Below are positions 1 to 9,560 of a stretch of 64,000 nucleotides of DNA, one piece after another (position 1 is the stretch's first letter; every line of letters begins with the position of its first letter). Where the stretch lies: the NCBI GenBank assembly GCA_001931535.1, contig CP016211.1:11144377-11208376 (forward strand), in the 5' to 3' direction. The translations under genes and the position numbers were made by a program. The DNA comes from Minicystis rosea. Its GTDB lineage: Bacteria; Myxococcota_A; Polyangia; Polyangiales; Polyangiaceae. The notes below the pieces were generated by a model. That model had not been told where the DNA came from, ran no database searches, and saw nothing but the letters and a program-made list of their open reading frames with translations.

Positions 1-227
1 TCCTCGTCCTGCCCGAGGAAGATCACGTCCTCCTTCGAGGTGAAGTAGCGGAAGAGCGTGCGCGTGGAGATGTCGGCGGCGGCCGCGATCTCCTCGACCG
101 TCGTGGCGTCGAACCCCTTCTTTTCGAAGAGCTCGAGCGCCGCTTGGACGATGGCCTCGCGGGTGCGCGCCTTCTTCTTCTCGCGCATGCCGGTCGCGGG
201 CGCGGGCGCTTCACGAGGGCGGCTCAT
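1..227 (-). CDS. TetR-family transcriptional regulator (N-terminal part, runs off the window)
   Basis: Starting at the ATG whose complement is at 225-227, the minus strand encodes a basic leader followed by a TetR-type helix-turn-helix. The segment around residues 24-70 (AIVQAALELFEKKGFDATT, then VEEIAAAADISTRTLFRYF, then TSKEDV) is the classic DNA-binding domain. The ligand-binding C-terminal half lies outside the window. The gene is divergent from the FAD monooxygenase at 325, and two palindromes lie in the 97-bp gap. By analogy with divergent TetR/oxidoreductase pairs it probably represses the monooxygenase and itself and is released by a small aromatic ligand. That role is inferred; the family assignment is secure. 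Confidence 0.9.
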   Translation of the reverse strand, partial: MSRPREAPAPATGMREKKKARTREAIVQAALELFEKKGFDATTVEEIAAAADISTRTLFRYFTSKEDVIFLGQDE

Positions 228-262
228 CGATCGCCAGCTTGCCGTGCTCGACACTCCATGTC

Positions 263-297
263 AAATGTCACAAAGTGACATTTGTCACTCGGTGACA
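263..297. promoter_or_regulatory. Two adjacent palindromic operators between the TetR gene and the monooxygenase
   Basis: A perfect 21-bp palindrome lies at 263-283 (AAATGTCAC, 3-nt AAA spacer, GTGACATTT). A second one sharing the core TGTCAC-N3-GTGACA lies at 283-297. Their centres are 17 bp apart and they share base 283. The position, in the divergent promoter of a TetR gene and its probable target, and the dyad shape fit TetR dimers binding two neighbouring sites. The binding itself is inferred. Confidence 0.75.
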
Positions 298-324
298 TTT
301 TACGAATCGAGGAGAGAGGTGCGC

Positions 325-1829
325 ATGGTTGCGACGACGAATCCCGAGGTGATCATCGTGGGCGCCGGCCCCGTGGGGTTGATGCTGGCGTGCGAGCTCA
401 GGCTCCTCGGCCTTTCGCCGGTGGTCCTCGAGCGCTTGCCGAGGCCCACCGGCCTCTCCAAGGCGCTCGGGCTGCAAGGCCGCGGCATCGATCTGCTCGA
501 GGCGCGCGGGCTCTTCGATCGCTTCCTCGCTTCCGGCGCGCCGCTGGGGTCGTTCGCGCATTTCGCGGGCATCCGTCTCGACGTCGGCAAGCTCGGCGAG
601 ACCGCGGCGCGGTCCTTGTTCATCCAGCAAGCGCGTACCGAGGCGCTCCTCGAAGCGCGGGCCACGGAGCTCGGCGTGGATCTGCGCCGCGGGCAGGAGG
701 TGATCGCGCTCGATCAGGACGACGACGGCGTCACCGTGCGTACCTCGGGCGACGCGGGCGAGGACACGCTGCGCGCGCGCTACCTCGTCGGTTGCGACGG
801 GGCCGGAGCTTCGTGCGGAGCCGCGCCGGCATCGAGTTCCCGGGCGCGCCGCCTTCGCTCCTCATGCGCATGGGCGACGTGAAGATCCCCGGCACCGTCG
901 AGGGAGGCCAGCTCGTGCTGCCCGATGGAACGAGGCCGCCGTTCGGCCTCGGCGTGCCGCTCGGCGACGGCTACTACCGCGTGATGGCATCGGAGCCGTA
1001 TCCCGAGGGCTTCGATCGCGACGCGCCCGTGACCCTCGACGATCTCGCGGCCAGCGTGCAGCGCGTCTTCGGCCTCGATCTACGGATGCACGATCCCCGC
1101 TGGTTGACCGCGTTCACCGACGCCAGCCGCCAAGCCGCGTCGTACCGCGCCGGAAGGGTGTTCGTCGCAGGCGACGCCGCGCACATCCATTTTCCGGCGG
1201 GCGGGCCGGGCATTCGCACGGGCATCAACGATGCGGCCAACCTCGGTTGGAAGCTCGCCGCCGAGATCCGCGGCTTCGCGCCGCGCGGGCTGCTCGACAC
1301 CTACCACACCGAGCGGCACCCCGTGGGCGCACGCGTGCTGCAATACACGCGCGCGCAGGGCGCCTTGATGACGCGATCGCCGCACGTCGTCGCGCTGCGC
1401 GAGCTGCTCGGGGAAATGCTCCAAGGGGAGCAGGCGGTGCGCTTCATCGTCGAAAGGCTCCAAGGCACCGACGCGCGCTACGACATGGGTGAAGCGAACG
1501 CCCACCCGATCGTGGGCGGATGGCTTCCCGATGTCTCCATCGAGACCGAGAAGGGTGCTCGTCGCCTCTCGGCGCTGCTCCACCATGCCCGCGCCGTCCT
1601 CGTCCTGTTCTCGCGGAGCCCCGCGATCGAGGCCCTCGCCGCCGGCTATCGGGACCGCATCGACATCGTGACAGGGAGCCCTGTCACCAAAGACGAGAGC
1701 CTCGATGCGCTGCTCATCCGGCCCGATGGTCACGTGGCTTGGGCCGCCGCGCGCGCGGCGGAAGACGAAGCGGGCCTGTCCCGGGCACTCCATCGCTGGT
1801 TTGGAGAGCCTCGCCGCGAAGGGCCATGA
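325..1829 (+). pseudogene. FAD-dependent aromatic monooxygenase, PheA/TfdB type, with a frameshift
   Basis: The ATG at 325 follows a purine-rich ribosome site (GGAGAGAG, 311-318). The N-terminal frame shows the FAD-binding VIIVGAGPVGLMLACE motif near residues 10-25 and the LVGCDG motif of class A flavin hydroxylases. The protein then leaves frame: the rest, beginning RSFVRSRAGIEFPG and including the second FAD motif GDAAHIHFPAGGPG and the thioredoxin-like tail, reads in another frame to the TGA at 1827-1829. One extra G in the run GGGG at 799-802 would restore the expected GCDGGRSFVR. As given the gene cannot make a full protein. It may be a true pseudogene, a sequencing error or a slippage site. 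The family hydroxylates phenolic or polyketide aromatics with NAD(P)H and O2. Confidence 0.85.
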
Positions 1830-1859
1830 GCGCTCGCACCTTCGCGCCCGGGCAGAGGG

Positions 1860-3227
1860 CTAATCGCAGACGGCGTTGAGCGGCGCGGGGCAGACGTCGA
1901 TCGTTTGGCCCGTGCGGCGCGCGTCCATCCAACGCACCATGTCGGGCACGGCGGCGCCGATGATGCCCGTGTGATCGGCATGGGCATAGGCGCAGGCCTG
2001 CACCGGCGTCCCTCGCGCTTTCAAGCGATCGACGATGCAGGCCACGCTCGGCGCCGGCACGATGAAATCGAAGAGGCCGTGGAGCACGAGCGCCGGTATC
2101 GGGCTCGCGAAGTCTCCGGGCTGCTCTTGGGCGACGATGGCCGTCCACGGCTCGAAGGCCGGGCACGGTACGCCCAACGTGCATCCAGAGGCCTTGGCGA
2201 GGAACGAGGGTTGATAGAGATCACCCTGGGTCGGGAAGCGCGCCGGGATGGATTGGACGAGGGTGGGAATGCACTGGTCATGAAGCATCGCCGGCAGCGC
2301 GGCCGCGGCGGCGGGCGAGAGAAAGCTGCTCGGATCGGGGCTGCCCGTGTAGAGCGCATGGGCATAGAGCGTCATCACGGCGGCGAGCTCCAGGTTGCCG
2401 ACGGGCCTGCGCGGATCGCTGAAGAGCGACGCGAAGCCCCGCGTGCTCCCGAGGCCGGGTGCGAAGGTGACCGTGCCGCGCAGCTCGACACCGATGCTCG
2501 GATCGAAGCGTTGGTGGGTGAAGAGCGCGGCTTGGCCGCCCTGCGAGTGCCCCGCGAGGAAGAGGTCTTTGCCGAGCTGGGCGGCGTCGAAGCGGCGATC
2601 GTGAAAGCGGCGCAGGGCCCGGACGGCGTCGAGCGTCGCGGCCGTCTCCGCCGCGCCGACGAGATACGAAGTCATGCCATTGTCGACGCCCATGCCCTGA
2701 TAATCGGGCGCGATGACGGCATAACCCTGTTCGACGAGCGGTATCGCGAAAGGATCGCTGACGAGCGGCACGTGCGTCGGACCGCATGTGGGGCCCATCC
2801 CGGAGAGGCCGTGATCGAAGGCCACGACGGGGACGCCGGCGGCGCCGCCCGAAGGCGTGTAGAGGAGCGCGCTCGCCGTCGCGGCCACACCGGGGCGGCC
2901 CTCCGTGACGTATTGCACGACGAAGAGCTCGTACCCATTGTGAGCTCCGCCGAGGGTGCTTGGGTGAAAGGGGCTCTTCTCCAGGTCGGCTCGGCTGACC
3001 GAGGCCGCGTGCACGCAGCCGACGATCGCGCCGCGATCGGCGAGCGTGTGCTTTCCGAGCCGATCGGCCCAGGGATCGAGCCCGCCGAGCTCGGGACAAA
3101 GCGTGGCTGTGGCTGTGGCCTCAGGTGCGGGAGGCGGCGGCGCTTCGTGCTTGGAGCACGCGGCGACAGCCATGCACGAGAGCTGCATGGCCAGGTGGCC
3201 GGCACGCCGAGCCCACGTGCCCATCAT
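1860..3227 (-). CDS. Secreted LIP-family lipase/esterase, lipoprotein
   Basis: About 455 residues. The ATG at 3227 gives a short signal (RRAGHLAMQLSCMAVAAC) ending in a lipobox, so the protein is probably anchored at the outer membrane; a TTG 9 bases upstream is an alternative start. The alpha/beta-hydrolase nucleophile elbow GHSQGG is mid-protein, preceded by PDYQGMGVDNG and a long cap, the arrangement of the secretory lipase (LIP) family. Candidate acid and base residues lie in the FDFIVP and HADHTG segments near the C-terminus. Expected role is hydrolysis of acylglycerols or other esters outside the cytoplasm. The gene converges on the monooxygenase with 30 bp between the stops. Substrate unknown. 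Confidence 0.85.
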   Translation of the reverse strand: MMGTWARRAGHLAMQLSCMAVAACSKHEAPPPPAPEATATATLCPELGGLDPWADRLGKHTLADRGAIVGCVHAASVSRADLEKSPFHPSTLGGAHNGYELFVVQYVTEGRPGVAATASALLYTPSGGAAGVPVVAFDHGLSGMGPTCGPTHVPLVSDPFAIPLVEQGYAVIAPDYQGMGVDNGMTSYLVGAAETAATLDAVRALRRFHDRRFDAAQLGKDLFLAGHSQGGQAALFTHQRFDPSIGVELRGTVTFAPGLGSTRGFASLFSDPRRPVGNLELAAVMTLYAHALYTGSPDPSSFLSPAAAAALPAMLHDQCIPTLVQSIPARFPTQGDLYQPSFLAKASGCTLGVPCPAFEPWTAIVAQEQPGDFASPIPALVLHGLFDFIVPAPSVACIVDRLKARGTPVQACAYAHADHTGIIGAAVPDMVRWMDARRTGQTIDVCPAPLNAVCD

Positions 3228-3285
3228 GCGCCCCAAAGGCGTGACGGGGAGATTCGATGTCTCGTCTTGAGGATGTCGTCTCGGC

Positions 3286-4659
3286 TCATGCGCTGCCCCC
3301 GGTTGCAGAGGAATCCGATGCTGCGGCGAGAGCCACGGTCGCGGGGGCGACCGCGTGGCCTTCGAGCCGAGGGCGCAGCTCCATGAAGGGCCTTTCGACG
3401 AGCACGTAGACGATCGCGGCGGCGAGGAGCGTGCCCACCAGATCGAAGGGGAGGAAGAGCGCCATCGGCGTCGCCTTTCCCTGCCACACGAGGGGCAAGA
3501 GCTGGCGATTGAGCACCACGGTCACGATGGGATTGAGCAGGTAGGCCGAATAGGCGAGCTGCCCAATGGGGTAGAGGATGCGTGAAGAGAGCGCGCGCCC
3601 GAGGACGGCGCCGACCGGGTGGCGCGAGACGGAGAGCAGGAGGATGTAGGCCACCGCCGCGCCGAAGATCGTGCGGTACGTGGCCATGAAGGCCACCTCG
3701 ACCCGGCGCGACGCGTGCTCGACGATCGGCCAATGCGTGCAGGCCACCGCGAGCGCGAGCGCGATCACGAGGCCGACGGTGGCTGTGATGCGGCGGCGCG
3801 CGAGCGCCTCCATCACGCGGGGGATGCGGTAGAGATAGGCGGCGCCGACACCCATGAGGAGCGCGCCGGCGCGCATCCAGGGCTTGGAATAAAGGTGATC
3901 GTAGCCGAGGGCCCAGCGGCGGAGATCGCGATTGACGACGATCTCCGAGTCGAAGGCATGAAAGCCGCCCGAGACGACGATCCAGGCGCCCAAGCCGCAG
4001 AGCGCGGCGGCGATTCCAAGGATGACGGCGATGCTGGTGCTTTTGCGCAGCGACGCGATGCCGCCCACGAGCCAGGGGCAGACCAGGTAAAACTGCTCTT
4101 CGATGGCGAGCGACCATGTCCAGGCCATGGCCGCGTCCACCACGGAGAGGAAGTTGCTGACGTAAAGCAGGTTGGCCCACACCATGTCGGCGTGGTCGCC
4201 GATGAGCGCGACCTCGAGGGCCACCGTCAGGCAGAGCGCGGGCCAGAGGCGCGCCAGGCGGCGGCCGTAGAATCGGATCAGCCCGATGCGTCCGGTGCGC
4301 TCGCGCTCGTCGACGAGCATGCCGGCGATGAGGAAGCCCGAGAGGACGAAGAAGACATCGACGCCGAAATCACCGCGCCAGACGGGGAGCATCCACCGCG
4401 AGAGGAGGAGCTCGAAATAGAGCGGCGGCGGGAGCAGGAGCCCGCAGTACCAGGCCGTGTGAAAGACGATGACCCAGAGGATCGAGAACGCGCGCAGGCC
4501 GTCGAGCGGGCGCAGCCGATCGCTGGAGGGCACGAAGAGCAAGCGGAGGTTCCGGCGGATCGAGAACGCCTCGCGCACGCGGGCGCGGAGCGCATCGTCT
4601 CGTTCGCTCTCGCGCGCGGGTTCGCGCTCGGGTTCCAAGGGGCGATCCTCGTGGGCCAT
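3286..4659 (-). CDS. Acyltransferase family 3 membrane protein (OafA/YrhL-like)
   Basis: 457 residues starting at the ATG 4657-4659. After a charged N-terminal tail the sequence RLRPLDGLRAFSILWVIVFH (about residues 50-69) is the acyltransferase-3 signature with its active-site Arg/His. About ten hydrophobic segments follow, including GDFGVDVFFVLSGFLIAGML. Members of this family transfer acetyl or other acyl groups from the cytoplasm to sugars of lipopolysaccharide, peptidoglycan, antibiotics or polysaccharides at the inner membrane. No polysaccharide cluster surrounds the gene, so the acceptor is unknown. It follows the lipase gene's promoter side with a 49-bp gap, and both are on the minus strand. 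Confidence 0.9.
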   Translation of the reverse strand: MAHEDRPLEPEREPARESERDDALRARVREAFSIRRNLRLLFVPSSDRLRPLDGLRAFSILWVIVFHTAWYCGLLLPPPLYFELLLSRWMLPVWRGDFGVDVFFVLSGFLIAGMLVDERERTGRIGLIRFYGRRLARLWPALCLTVALEVALIGDHADMVWANLLYVSNFLSVVDAAMAWTWSLAIEEQFYLVCPWLVGGIASLRKSTSIAVILGIAAALCGLGAWIVVSGGFHAFDSEIVVNRDLRRWALGYDHLYSKPWMRAGALLMGVGAAYLYRIPRVMEALARRRITATVGLVIALALAVACTHWPIVEHASRRVEVAFMATYRTIFGAAVAYILLLSVSRHPVGAVLGRALSSRILYPIGQLAYSAYLLNPIVTVVLNRQLLPLVWQGKATPMALFLPFDLVGTLLAAAIVYVLVERPFMELRPRLEGHAVAPATVALAAASDSSATGGSA

Positions 4660-4908
4660 GGGCTCGATGGGCGGCCATCATTTATCCATCGCGCGCGGGG
4701 TGGAAAGCCCGAATGGTATCAGGTGCCCGCGCCTGGACAGCGGGCGCGCCCGCCAACGAGGCTCACAACGAAGGCCATGGCCGGCGCGCGGATACGCTCG
4801 CATGGGCAACGCGCTTCCACTTCATGGATGCGCGCGGCGCGCGCGCAGGTGCATTGGGCGCTCGACGCTTGACAGCCCGGCGTGCCCGTGGTCGGCCGTC
4901 GGCGATCC

Positions 4909-7485
4909 ATGGCCTCGCCGACGCGATCCGAGAGCGGTCCGCCGCTCGTCACCCTCTCGCTGCTCTTCTTCGTTTCGGGGGCCACCGCGCTCTCGGCCGA
5001 GGTGGTGCTGAACAAGCTGCTCACGTACGTCTTCGGATCGAGCCATTTGGCGACGTCGACGGTGCTGGCCGCTTACATGGCGGGTCTCTCCGCGGGCGCA
5101 TGGGTGTTCGGGCGGGCCGCGTCGCGGCTGCGCCGGCCGGTGCTCGCGTATGCCGCGCTCGAGCTCTTGGTCGGGGCCTTTTATGCGCTGCTCCCGCTCT
5201 TGTTCGGGCCGTTTCAGCGCGCCTCGGTGGCCTTGCAGAGCCCGCTCGCCGGATCGCCGGCGCTGCTCACCGCGGTGCGTTTCGCGCTCTGTTTCGCGCT
5301 CGTGTTCGCGCCCACGCTCCTCATGGGCGGCACGCTGCCGACGCTGGTCTCCGCCTTCCACCGCGGGGCCGCGCTGCGCCGCAGCCTCCCGCTCCTCTAT
5401 GCCACCAACACGCTCGGCGCCGCGGCCGGCACGCTGCTCGCGAGCTATTCGACCATTCTCCGGCTCGGCCTCGATGGCACGCTGTTCGTGTGCGCGGGCC
5501 TCAACGTCGTCGTCGCGCTCGCCGCGGTGCTGGTGGGCCGCGGGCTGCCGCCGCGCGACGCCGCGGAGGAAACCGCGTCCGACGCGATCGAGCCGGCCGC
5601 CGACGTGGGCGGGAACCTCGCGCCGCACATGGTGTACCTGCTCGCGTTCGCGCAGGGCACGCTCTCGTTCGTGCTCGAGGTGGTGTGGTCTCACCTCATC
5701 GGCACGGTGATCGGCGTCACCTCGTATGCCTTTGCCCTCATGCTCTTTGCCATTCTCCTCGGCATCGGCTTGGGCAGCTTCATCGTGCCTCGCCTCACGC
5801 ATCGGCGCGCGCCGGCGGCCGTGTTCGCCGCGGCCATGACCTTCTTGGCGCTGGGCGTGGCCTTGTCGCTGCGCGGTTGGGACCAATTCGCCAACGTGGT
5901 GGGTTTCACCAAATCGCTCGCTTCCCCGGGGCATTTCTATGGGCGCGAGGGCGTGCGGCTCGCGTTCTGTCTCGTCCTCTTGTTCCCGCCCGCGCTGGCC
6001 ATGGGCATCTCGTTGCCGGCCTTGGCCGCGTCGGCGCGGGGCGAGGGGCCGAATCATGGTCAATGGGTCGGGCGTGTCTTCGCCTCCAACACGCTCGGCA
6101 CCATCACCGGATCGCTGCTCTGCGGTTTCGTCCTCCTCGGCCGCCTGCGCTCGGAGACCATTCTCACCATCGTCGTCGCCGCCGCGCTCGCGCTGGCCTT
6201 CACCGCGCTCGCGCTCGCCGACGATCGCGCGCGCACCTCGCCGAGAGGGCGTATCGGTCTCGCCGCCTTCGCCGTGCTCGCGCTCGGCCTCGCCCTCGGT
6301 TTCAAGGGCTTCGACGCCGAGCGCCTCACGCTCGGCACCCATTATTACTGGTGGGTCCCGAGCCCCGCCGATCGCGACCGCGTCACGTCGCTGCGCGAGG
6401 ACGCACAGAATGGATTCATCACCGTCTCCACCGCGAAGAGCGGCGTGAAGACGCTGAAGACCAACGGCAAATACGAAGGCACCGACGCCGCCGGCGAGTT
6501 CCAAGACCTCTTCGCCCTCTTCGGCAGCATTTACGTGAAGCGCTGGGACCGGGCCGCGCTCGTGGGCATCGGCCCGTCACGCACGCTCCGCGTCCTCTAC
6601 GAGATGCCTTTTCAGCACATCGAGGCCGTCGAATACAGCCCGGCCATGATGGAGGCGGCCTACCGCGAGTTCCCCGATTTCGCCAAGGTGCCTTTCGACG
6701 ACAAGAACCGTGTCTCCATCTTCTGCGACGACGGGCGCAATCATCTCCAGCTCTCGCGGGACACTTACGATTACATCGCGGTGGCCATCACGGGCGCGGC
6801 CTTCGCGGGATCGAGCAACGTTTACAGCCAAGACTTCTTCCGCGCCATCGACGCCCACCTCTCACCGGAGGGCGTCTTCATGCTTTGGATTCAGGTCCAT
6901 CACGTCTTCCCCGAGGACGTGCGCTCGGTGGTCTACACGCTGCGCTCCGTGTTCCCGCACGTGCACATGTACACCGACGCGGGGCAGACCCAGGGCTTCC
7001 TCCTGGCATCGCGCGCCGACCTCACCATCAATCCGCGCATGGTGGAAGAGAAGCTCGGCTCCGCGCGCCTCCATCGCACCATTCAGGGCCATGGCCTCGG
7101 CTGGATGCTCGATTTGACGGAGCGCTCGGTCTTCACCACCGACGCCGAGCTCACGCGTTATTTCACCGATCCGCGCCCCGGCCACCCGCCCGTGCTCCTC
7201 ACCGATCTCCGGCCCACCTTCGAGTACAAGACGCCCTTCGGCCTCTCGTCGGCCGTCTACCATTACGACTTCCAAGCCCACTCGGACAAGCGCTTGCCCC
7301 GCTTCGATCCGCCGCTCTCACCGCCTCTGCAAAAGGTGCTGGAGGCGCGCCGGCTCTGCGTGGTCCATGAATACGAACAGGCCCTCTCGCTCTTTCAGGA
7401 GGCCAAGGCCCTGGCCCACTCGTCGGAGTGGGACGCGCAGATCGCGTGGGTGACGCAGCGGATCGCCGAGCAGAAGGGGCCGTGA
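4909..7485 (+). CDS. Fused MFS-type membrane domain / spermidine-synthase-like protein
   Basis: 858 residues from the ATG at 4909; a GTG at 4882 would add nine residues. The first ~480 residues form many hydrophobic helices beginning LSLLFFVSGATALSAEVVLN, with MGGTLPTL and MGISLPAL repeats typical of the fused MFS/spermidine synthase family. The C-terminal ~330 residues carry the SpeE-like Rossmann fold: VGIGPSRTLRVLYEM, VEYSP, FDDKNRVSIFCDDGRNHL and NVYSQDFFRAIDAHLSPEGV. Whether it makes polyamines is doubtful, since this fused family is poorly characterised and the canonical SpeE glycine loop is degenerate. Its stop codon TGA 7483-7485 is also the first three bases of a family A repeat. Confidence 0.85.
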   Translation: MASPTRSESGPPLVTLSLLFFVSGATALSAEVVLNKLLTYVFGSSHLATSTVLAAYMAGLSAGAWVFGRAASRLRRPVLAYAALELLVGAFYALLPLLFGPFQRASVALQSPLAGSPALLTAVRFALCFALVFAPTLLMGGTLPTLVSAFHRGAALRRSLPLLYATNTLGAAAGTLLASYSTILRLGLDGTLFVCAGLNVVVALAAVLVGRGLPPRDAAEETASDAIEPAADVGGNLAPHMVYLLAFAQGTLSFVLEVVWSHLIGTVIGVTSYAFALMLFAILLGIGLGSFIVPRLTHRRAPAAVFAAAMTFLALGVALSLRGWDQFANVVGFTKSLASPGHFYGREGVRLAFCLVLLFPPALAMGISLPALAASARGEGPNHGQWVGRVFASNTLGTITGSLLCGFVLLGRLRSETILTIVVAAALALAFTALALADDRARTSPRGRIGLAAFAVLALGLALGFKGFDAERLTLGTHYYWWVPSPADRDRVTSLREDAQNGFITVSTAKSGVKTLKTNGKYEGTDAAGEFQDLFALFGSIYVKRWDRAALVGIGPSRTLRVLYEMPFQHIEAVEYSPAMMEAAYREFPDFAKVPFDDKNRVSIFCDDGRNHLQLSRDTYDYIAVAITGAAFAGSSNVYSQDFFRAIDAHLSPEGVFMLWIQVHHVFPEDVRSVVYTLRSVFPHVHMYTDAGQTQGFLLASRADLTINPRMVEEKLGSARLHRTIQGHGLGWMLDLTERSVFTTDAELTRYFTDPRPGHPPVLLTDLRPTFEYKTPFGLSSAVYHYDFQAHSDKRLPRFDPPLSPPLQKVLEARRLCVVHEYEQALSLFQEAKALAHSSEWDAQIAWVTQRIAEQKGP

Positions 7486-7542
7486 TCACGTTGGGGCCGC
7501 GAGCGGCCCCAAATCCTGCGCCGGGCGAGCCGGCGCTGATCA
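7483..7542. repeat. Single family A double-hairpin repeat filling a convergent intergenic gap
   Basis: The copy starts at the TGA stop of the upstream plus-strand gene and ends at TCA 7540-7542, the stop of the minus-strand MFS gene. It contains hairpin 1 GGGGCCGC-GA-GCGGCCCC flanked by TT and AA, and hairpin 2 GCCGG...CCGGC. It therefore makes up the entire space between two convergent genes and could act as a bidirectional terminator. The same unit recurs at 17515, 40099-40368 and, inverted, at 41101-41307. Confidence 0.85.
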
Positions 7543-8772
7543 GGCCGTCGCCGCTTCCTCTTCCTTGCTCTCGTTCTTGCGCGCTCGATGGAGCCAGCAC
7601 CACGCCACTGCGCCCATGGCCGCGCCCACGGTGGCGGCGGTGGCGGTCGAGCCGGTGCGCGTCGCCACTTCGGCGCCGATGATGGAGCCGCTCACCATCG
7701 CGAAAATGGTTGTCAGCTCATCGAGGCTCGCCAGCCGGCCGATGATTCCATCCGACGCGTGCCGTTGCACACCCGCGCTCGACAGCACCCAATTCGCGCC
7801 CACGCCCATGCCCCACACGAGCGCAATCAACAGGATCAGCGGCGCCTGCGTGGTGAGCGGGAAGAGCACGACACCGGCGAAGGACAGGAAGGCGGCGGCG
7901 TGATCGACGGCGCGAGGATGCTTTTGCGCGAGCGGGCCCGCCAGGGCCGGCCCAATCCCTGTTCCGGCGCCGCGCACTGCTTGAATCACCCCGAGTGAAA
8001 TCGCCGCCGTGCCGAGCGGATGAACCGCGGCGGCCACGAGGTGAATGGCAATCCACCCGGCGCCGCCCGCGAGCGCCAAGGGCGCCTTGCCGAACACCCG
8101 GCGAAACAAGGCCGGATGCGCGGCCGCGTGGCGATAGGCATTCGCGAGATCGCTCGCGAACGCGGAGAGGACGCCTTCTTTGCGTTCGCGCGCCGGGCCC
8201 TCGGGCAACATCGTCGGAAGCGCCCACAGGAGCGCGGCGGCCACGAGGAAGGACAGCGCATCGATGACCATGGCGGGCGCAGGCCCGAGCGTCGCCAGCA
8301 CGCCGCCGAGCGCCATGCCTGCGATGAACGTCACGCTCCACGTCCCCGACACGAGGGTGTTGGCGTGGAGGAGATCTTCGGCCGGCACCGTGCGCCGCAG
8401 CGCGGCCGTCTCCGCCGGCACCATGAACGCGCCGATCATGCCGCGCGCCAACACCAATGCCTGCACGAGCCCCACCGATCCCCGCGCCGCGGCCGCCGCC
8501 ATCGCCAGCGTCACCGCCGCCTGCGCGAGGGGCACGGCGAGCAGGACGCGCCGGCGATCGAAGCGATCGGCGACCACGCCGGCGATCGGCGAAAAGAGGG
8601 CCTGCGGGAGCGAATGGGCGGCGAAGACGATGGCAATCGACCGCGCCCCGCCGTCCCGATCGAGCGCGAGCAGCGCGACCGCGACGACGCTCAGCCAATC
8701 GCCGAGCTGCGAAACGATGGCCGCCAGCCAGAGCCGGCGGAAGGCAGGGTGAGCACGAAGGAGGCGGAGCAT
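7540..8772 (-). CDS. Major facilitator superfamily transporter (EntS/antibiotic-efflux-like)
   Basis: 410 residues with about 12 predicted membrane helices. The loop 2-3 motif GVVADRFDRRRVLL (about residues 64-77) is the MFS signature A, and the start LRAHPAFRRLWLAAIVSQLGDWLS is typical of the EntS/MacA-like efflux group. The likely role is proton-coupled export of a small molecule across the inner membrane; the substrate is unknown. The C-terminus is short and charged (RKNESKEEEAATA). It converges on the spermidine-synthase fusion gene, with only the family A repeat between them. Confidence 0.88.
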   Translation of the reverse strand: MLRLLRAHPAFRRLWLAAIVSQLGDWLSVVAVALLALDRDGGARSIAIVFAAHSLPQALFSPIAGVVADRFDRRRVLLAVPLAQAAVTLAMAAAAARGSVGLVQALVLARGMIGAFMVPAETAALRRTVPAEDLLHANTLVSGTWSVTFIAGMALGGVLATLGPAPAMVIDALSFLVAAALLWALPTMLPEGPARERKEGVLSAFASDLANAYRHAAAHPALFRRVFGKAPLALAGGAGWIAIHLVAAAVHPLGTAAISLGVIQAVRGAGTGIGPALAGPLAQKHPRAVDHAAAFLSFAGVVLFPLTTQAPLILLIALVWGMGVGANWVLSSAGVQRHASDGIIGRLASLDELTTIFAMVSGSIIGAEVATRTGSTATAATVGAAMGAVAWCWLHRARKNESKEEEAATA

Positions 8773-8864
8773 GGCGAGACCGAGAGCATGCGCGATCGTT
8801 CCAACGAAGTGGAGACGGCGCCAATGGGTTGGAGAGGTGCCAAGCGGATGGCAGCGCTCGAAAT

Positions 8865-8897
8865 GTGACCGAGAAAGCCGGCTGCTCTCTCGGTCAC
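8865..8897. terminator. Hairpin between the 8902 gene and the MFS gene
   Basis: A 10-bp perfect stem (GTGACCGAGA at 8865-8874, TCTCGGTCAC at 8888-8897) with a 13-nt loop lies just after the minus-strand gene that stops at 8902. It has no long T-run, so Rho-independent termination is plausible but not assured. Confidence 0.55.
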
Positions 8898-8901
8898 GGC
8901 T

Positions 8902-9444
8902 TCAGCGCTTCGTGCCGGCGGCGCGGGCCTCGGCGGCGCGGAGGACGCTCTTCGACCAGGGGATGTGCGCGGCCATGTCGTCGAGGTCGCCGAAGCCGTA
9001 ATAACGCTTGCGCCCGCCGAGCGCGTCGGTGAGGTCGAGGCAGAGGTTGAAGGGGCGCTGCTCCTCACAGGCGGTGATCTTGAATCGCGTCTCGGCCGTC
9101 TTCCGGTCCTGCAGATAGACCATCGAGAGCTTGTCTCCCTGGCGCTCGAACTCGAACACCTCGGTGGTGGAGCGCCAGAACGAGCCCGTGTCGTGCACGC
9201 CCATACCGCTCCCCAGCCAAACCCAAATCTGCGCCTCGTCGGTGAGCTTCTCCGGATAACGATCGAACCACACGCGCCCGAGGACGGCGCGCGGGTTGTC
9301 GAGCGGCTCGGCGTGAAGCGATGTGTTGTCGTGATGCAGCGCCGCCGCTCCGGCGACGGCGAGAATGGGTGTGGCCGTGACCATGGCGAGCGCGAGGAGA
9401 GGGCGGCGGGCAGCAGCTTTGAGGAGGGAGATGGGGAGGCGCAT
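8902..9444 (-). CDS. Exported protein of unknown function
   Basis: 180 residues from the ATG at 9444, preceded by CCGGAG. Longer upstream reading adds only Arg/Thr-rich sequence that looks non-coding. The N-terminus (RLPISLLKAAARRPLLALAM and on to a PILAVAGAAA segment) is a signal anchor or signal peptide. The mature part is polar with aromatic clusters (VWVWLGSGMGVHDTGSFW, RKRYYGFGDLDDMAAH) and two Cys (ITACEEQRPFNLCLDL) that could form a disulfide outside the cytoplasm. I do not recognise the family. It is followed by the hairpin at 8865-8897. Confidence 0.75.
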   Translation of the reverse strand: MRLPISLLKAAARRPLLALAMVTATPILAVAGAAALHHDNTSLHAEPLDNPRAVLGRVWFDRYPEKLTDEAQIWVWLGSGMGVHDTGSFWRSTTEVFEFERQGDKLSMVYLQDRKTAETRFKITACEEQRPFNLCLDLTDALGGRKRYYGFGDLDDMAAHIPWSKSVLRAAEARAAGTKR

Positions 9445-9560
9445 GGCTCCGGAGGATAGCGTTGCCGTGCGGTGCGCGTCGCCGATATCGGTGCTGCATG
9501 TCGGGGTGAACGTCCGCGCTGTCTCGCGCGGGCGATGTAACATCGGGTCAGGAGGCCCGT

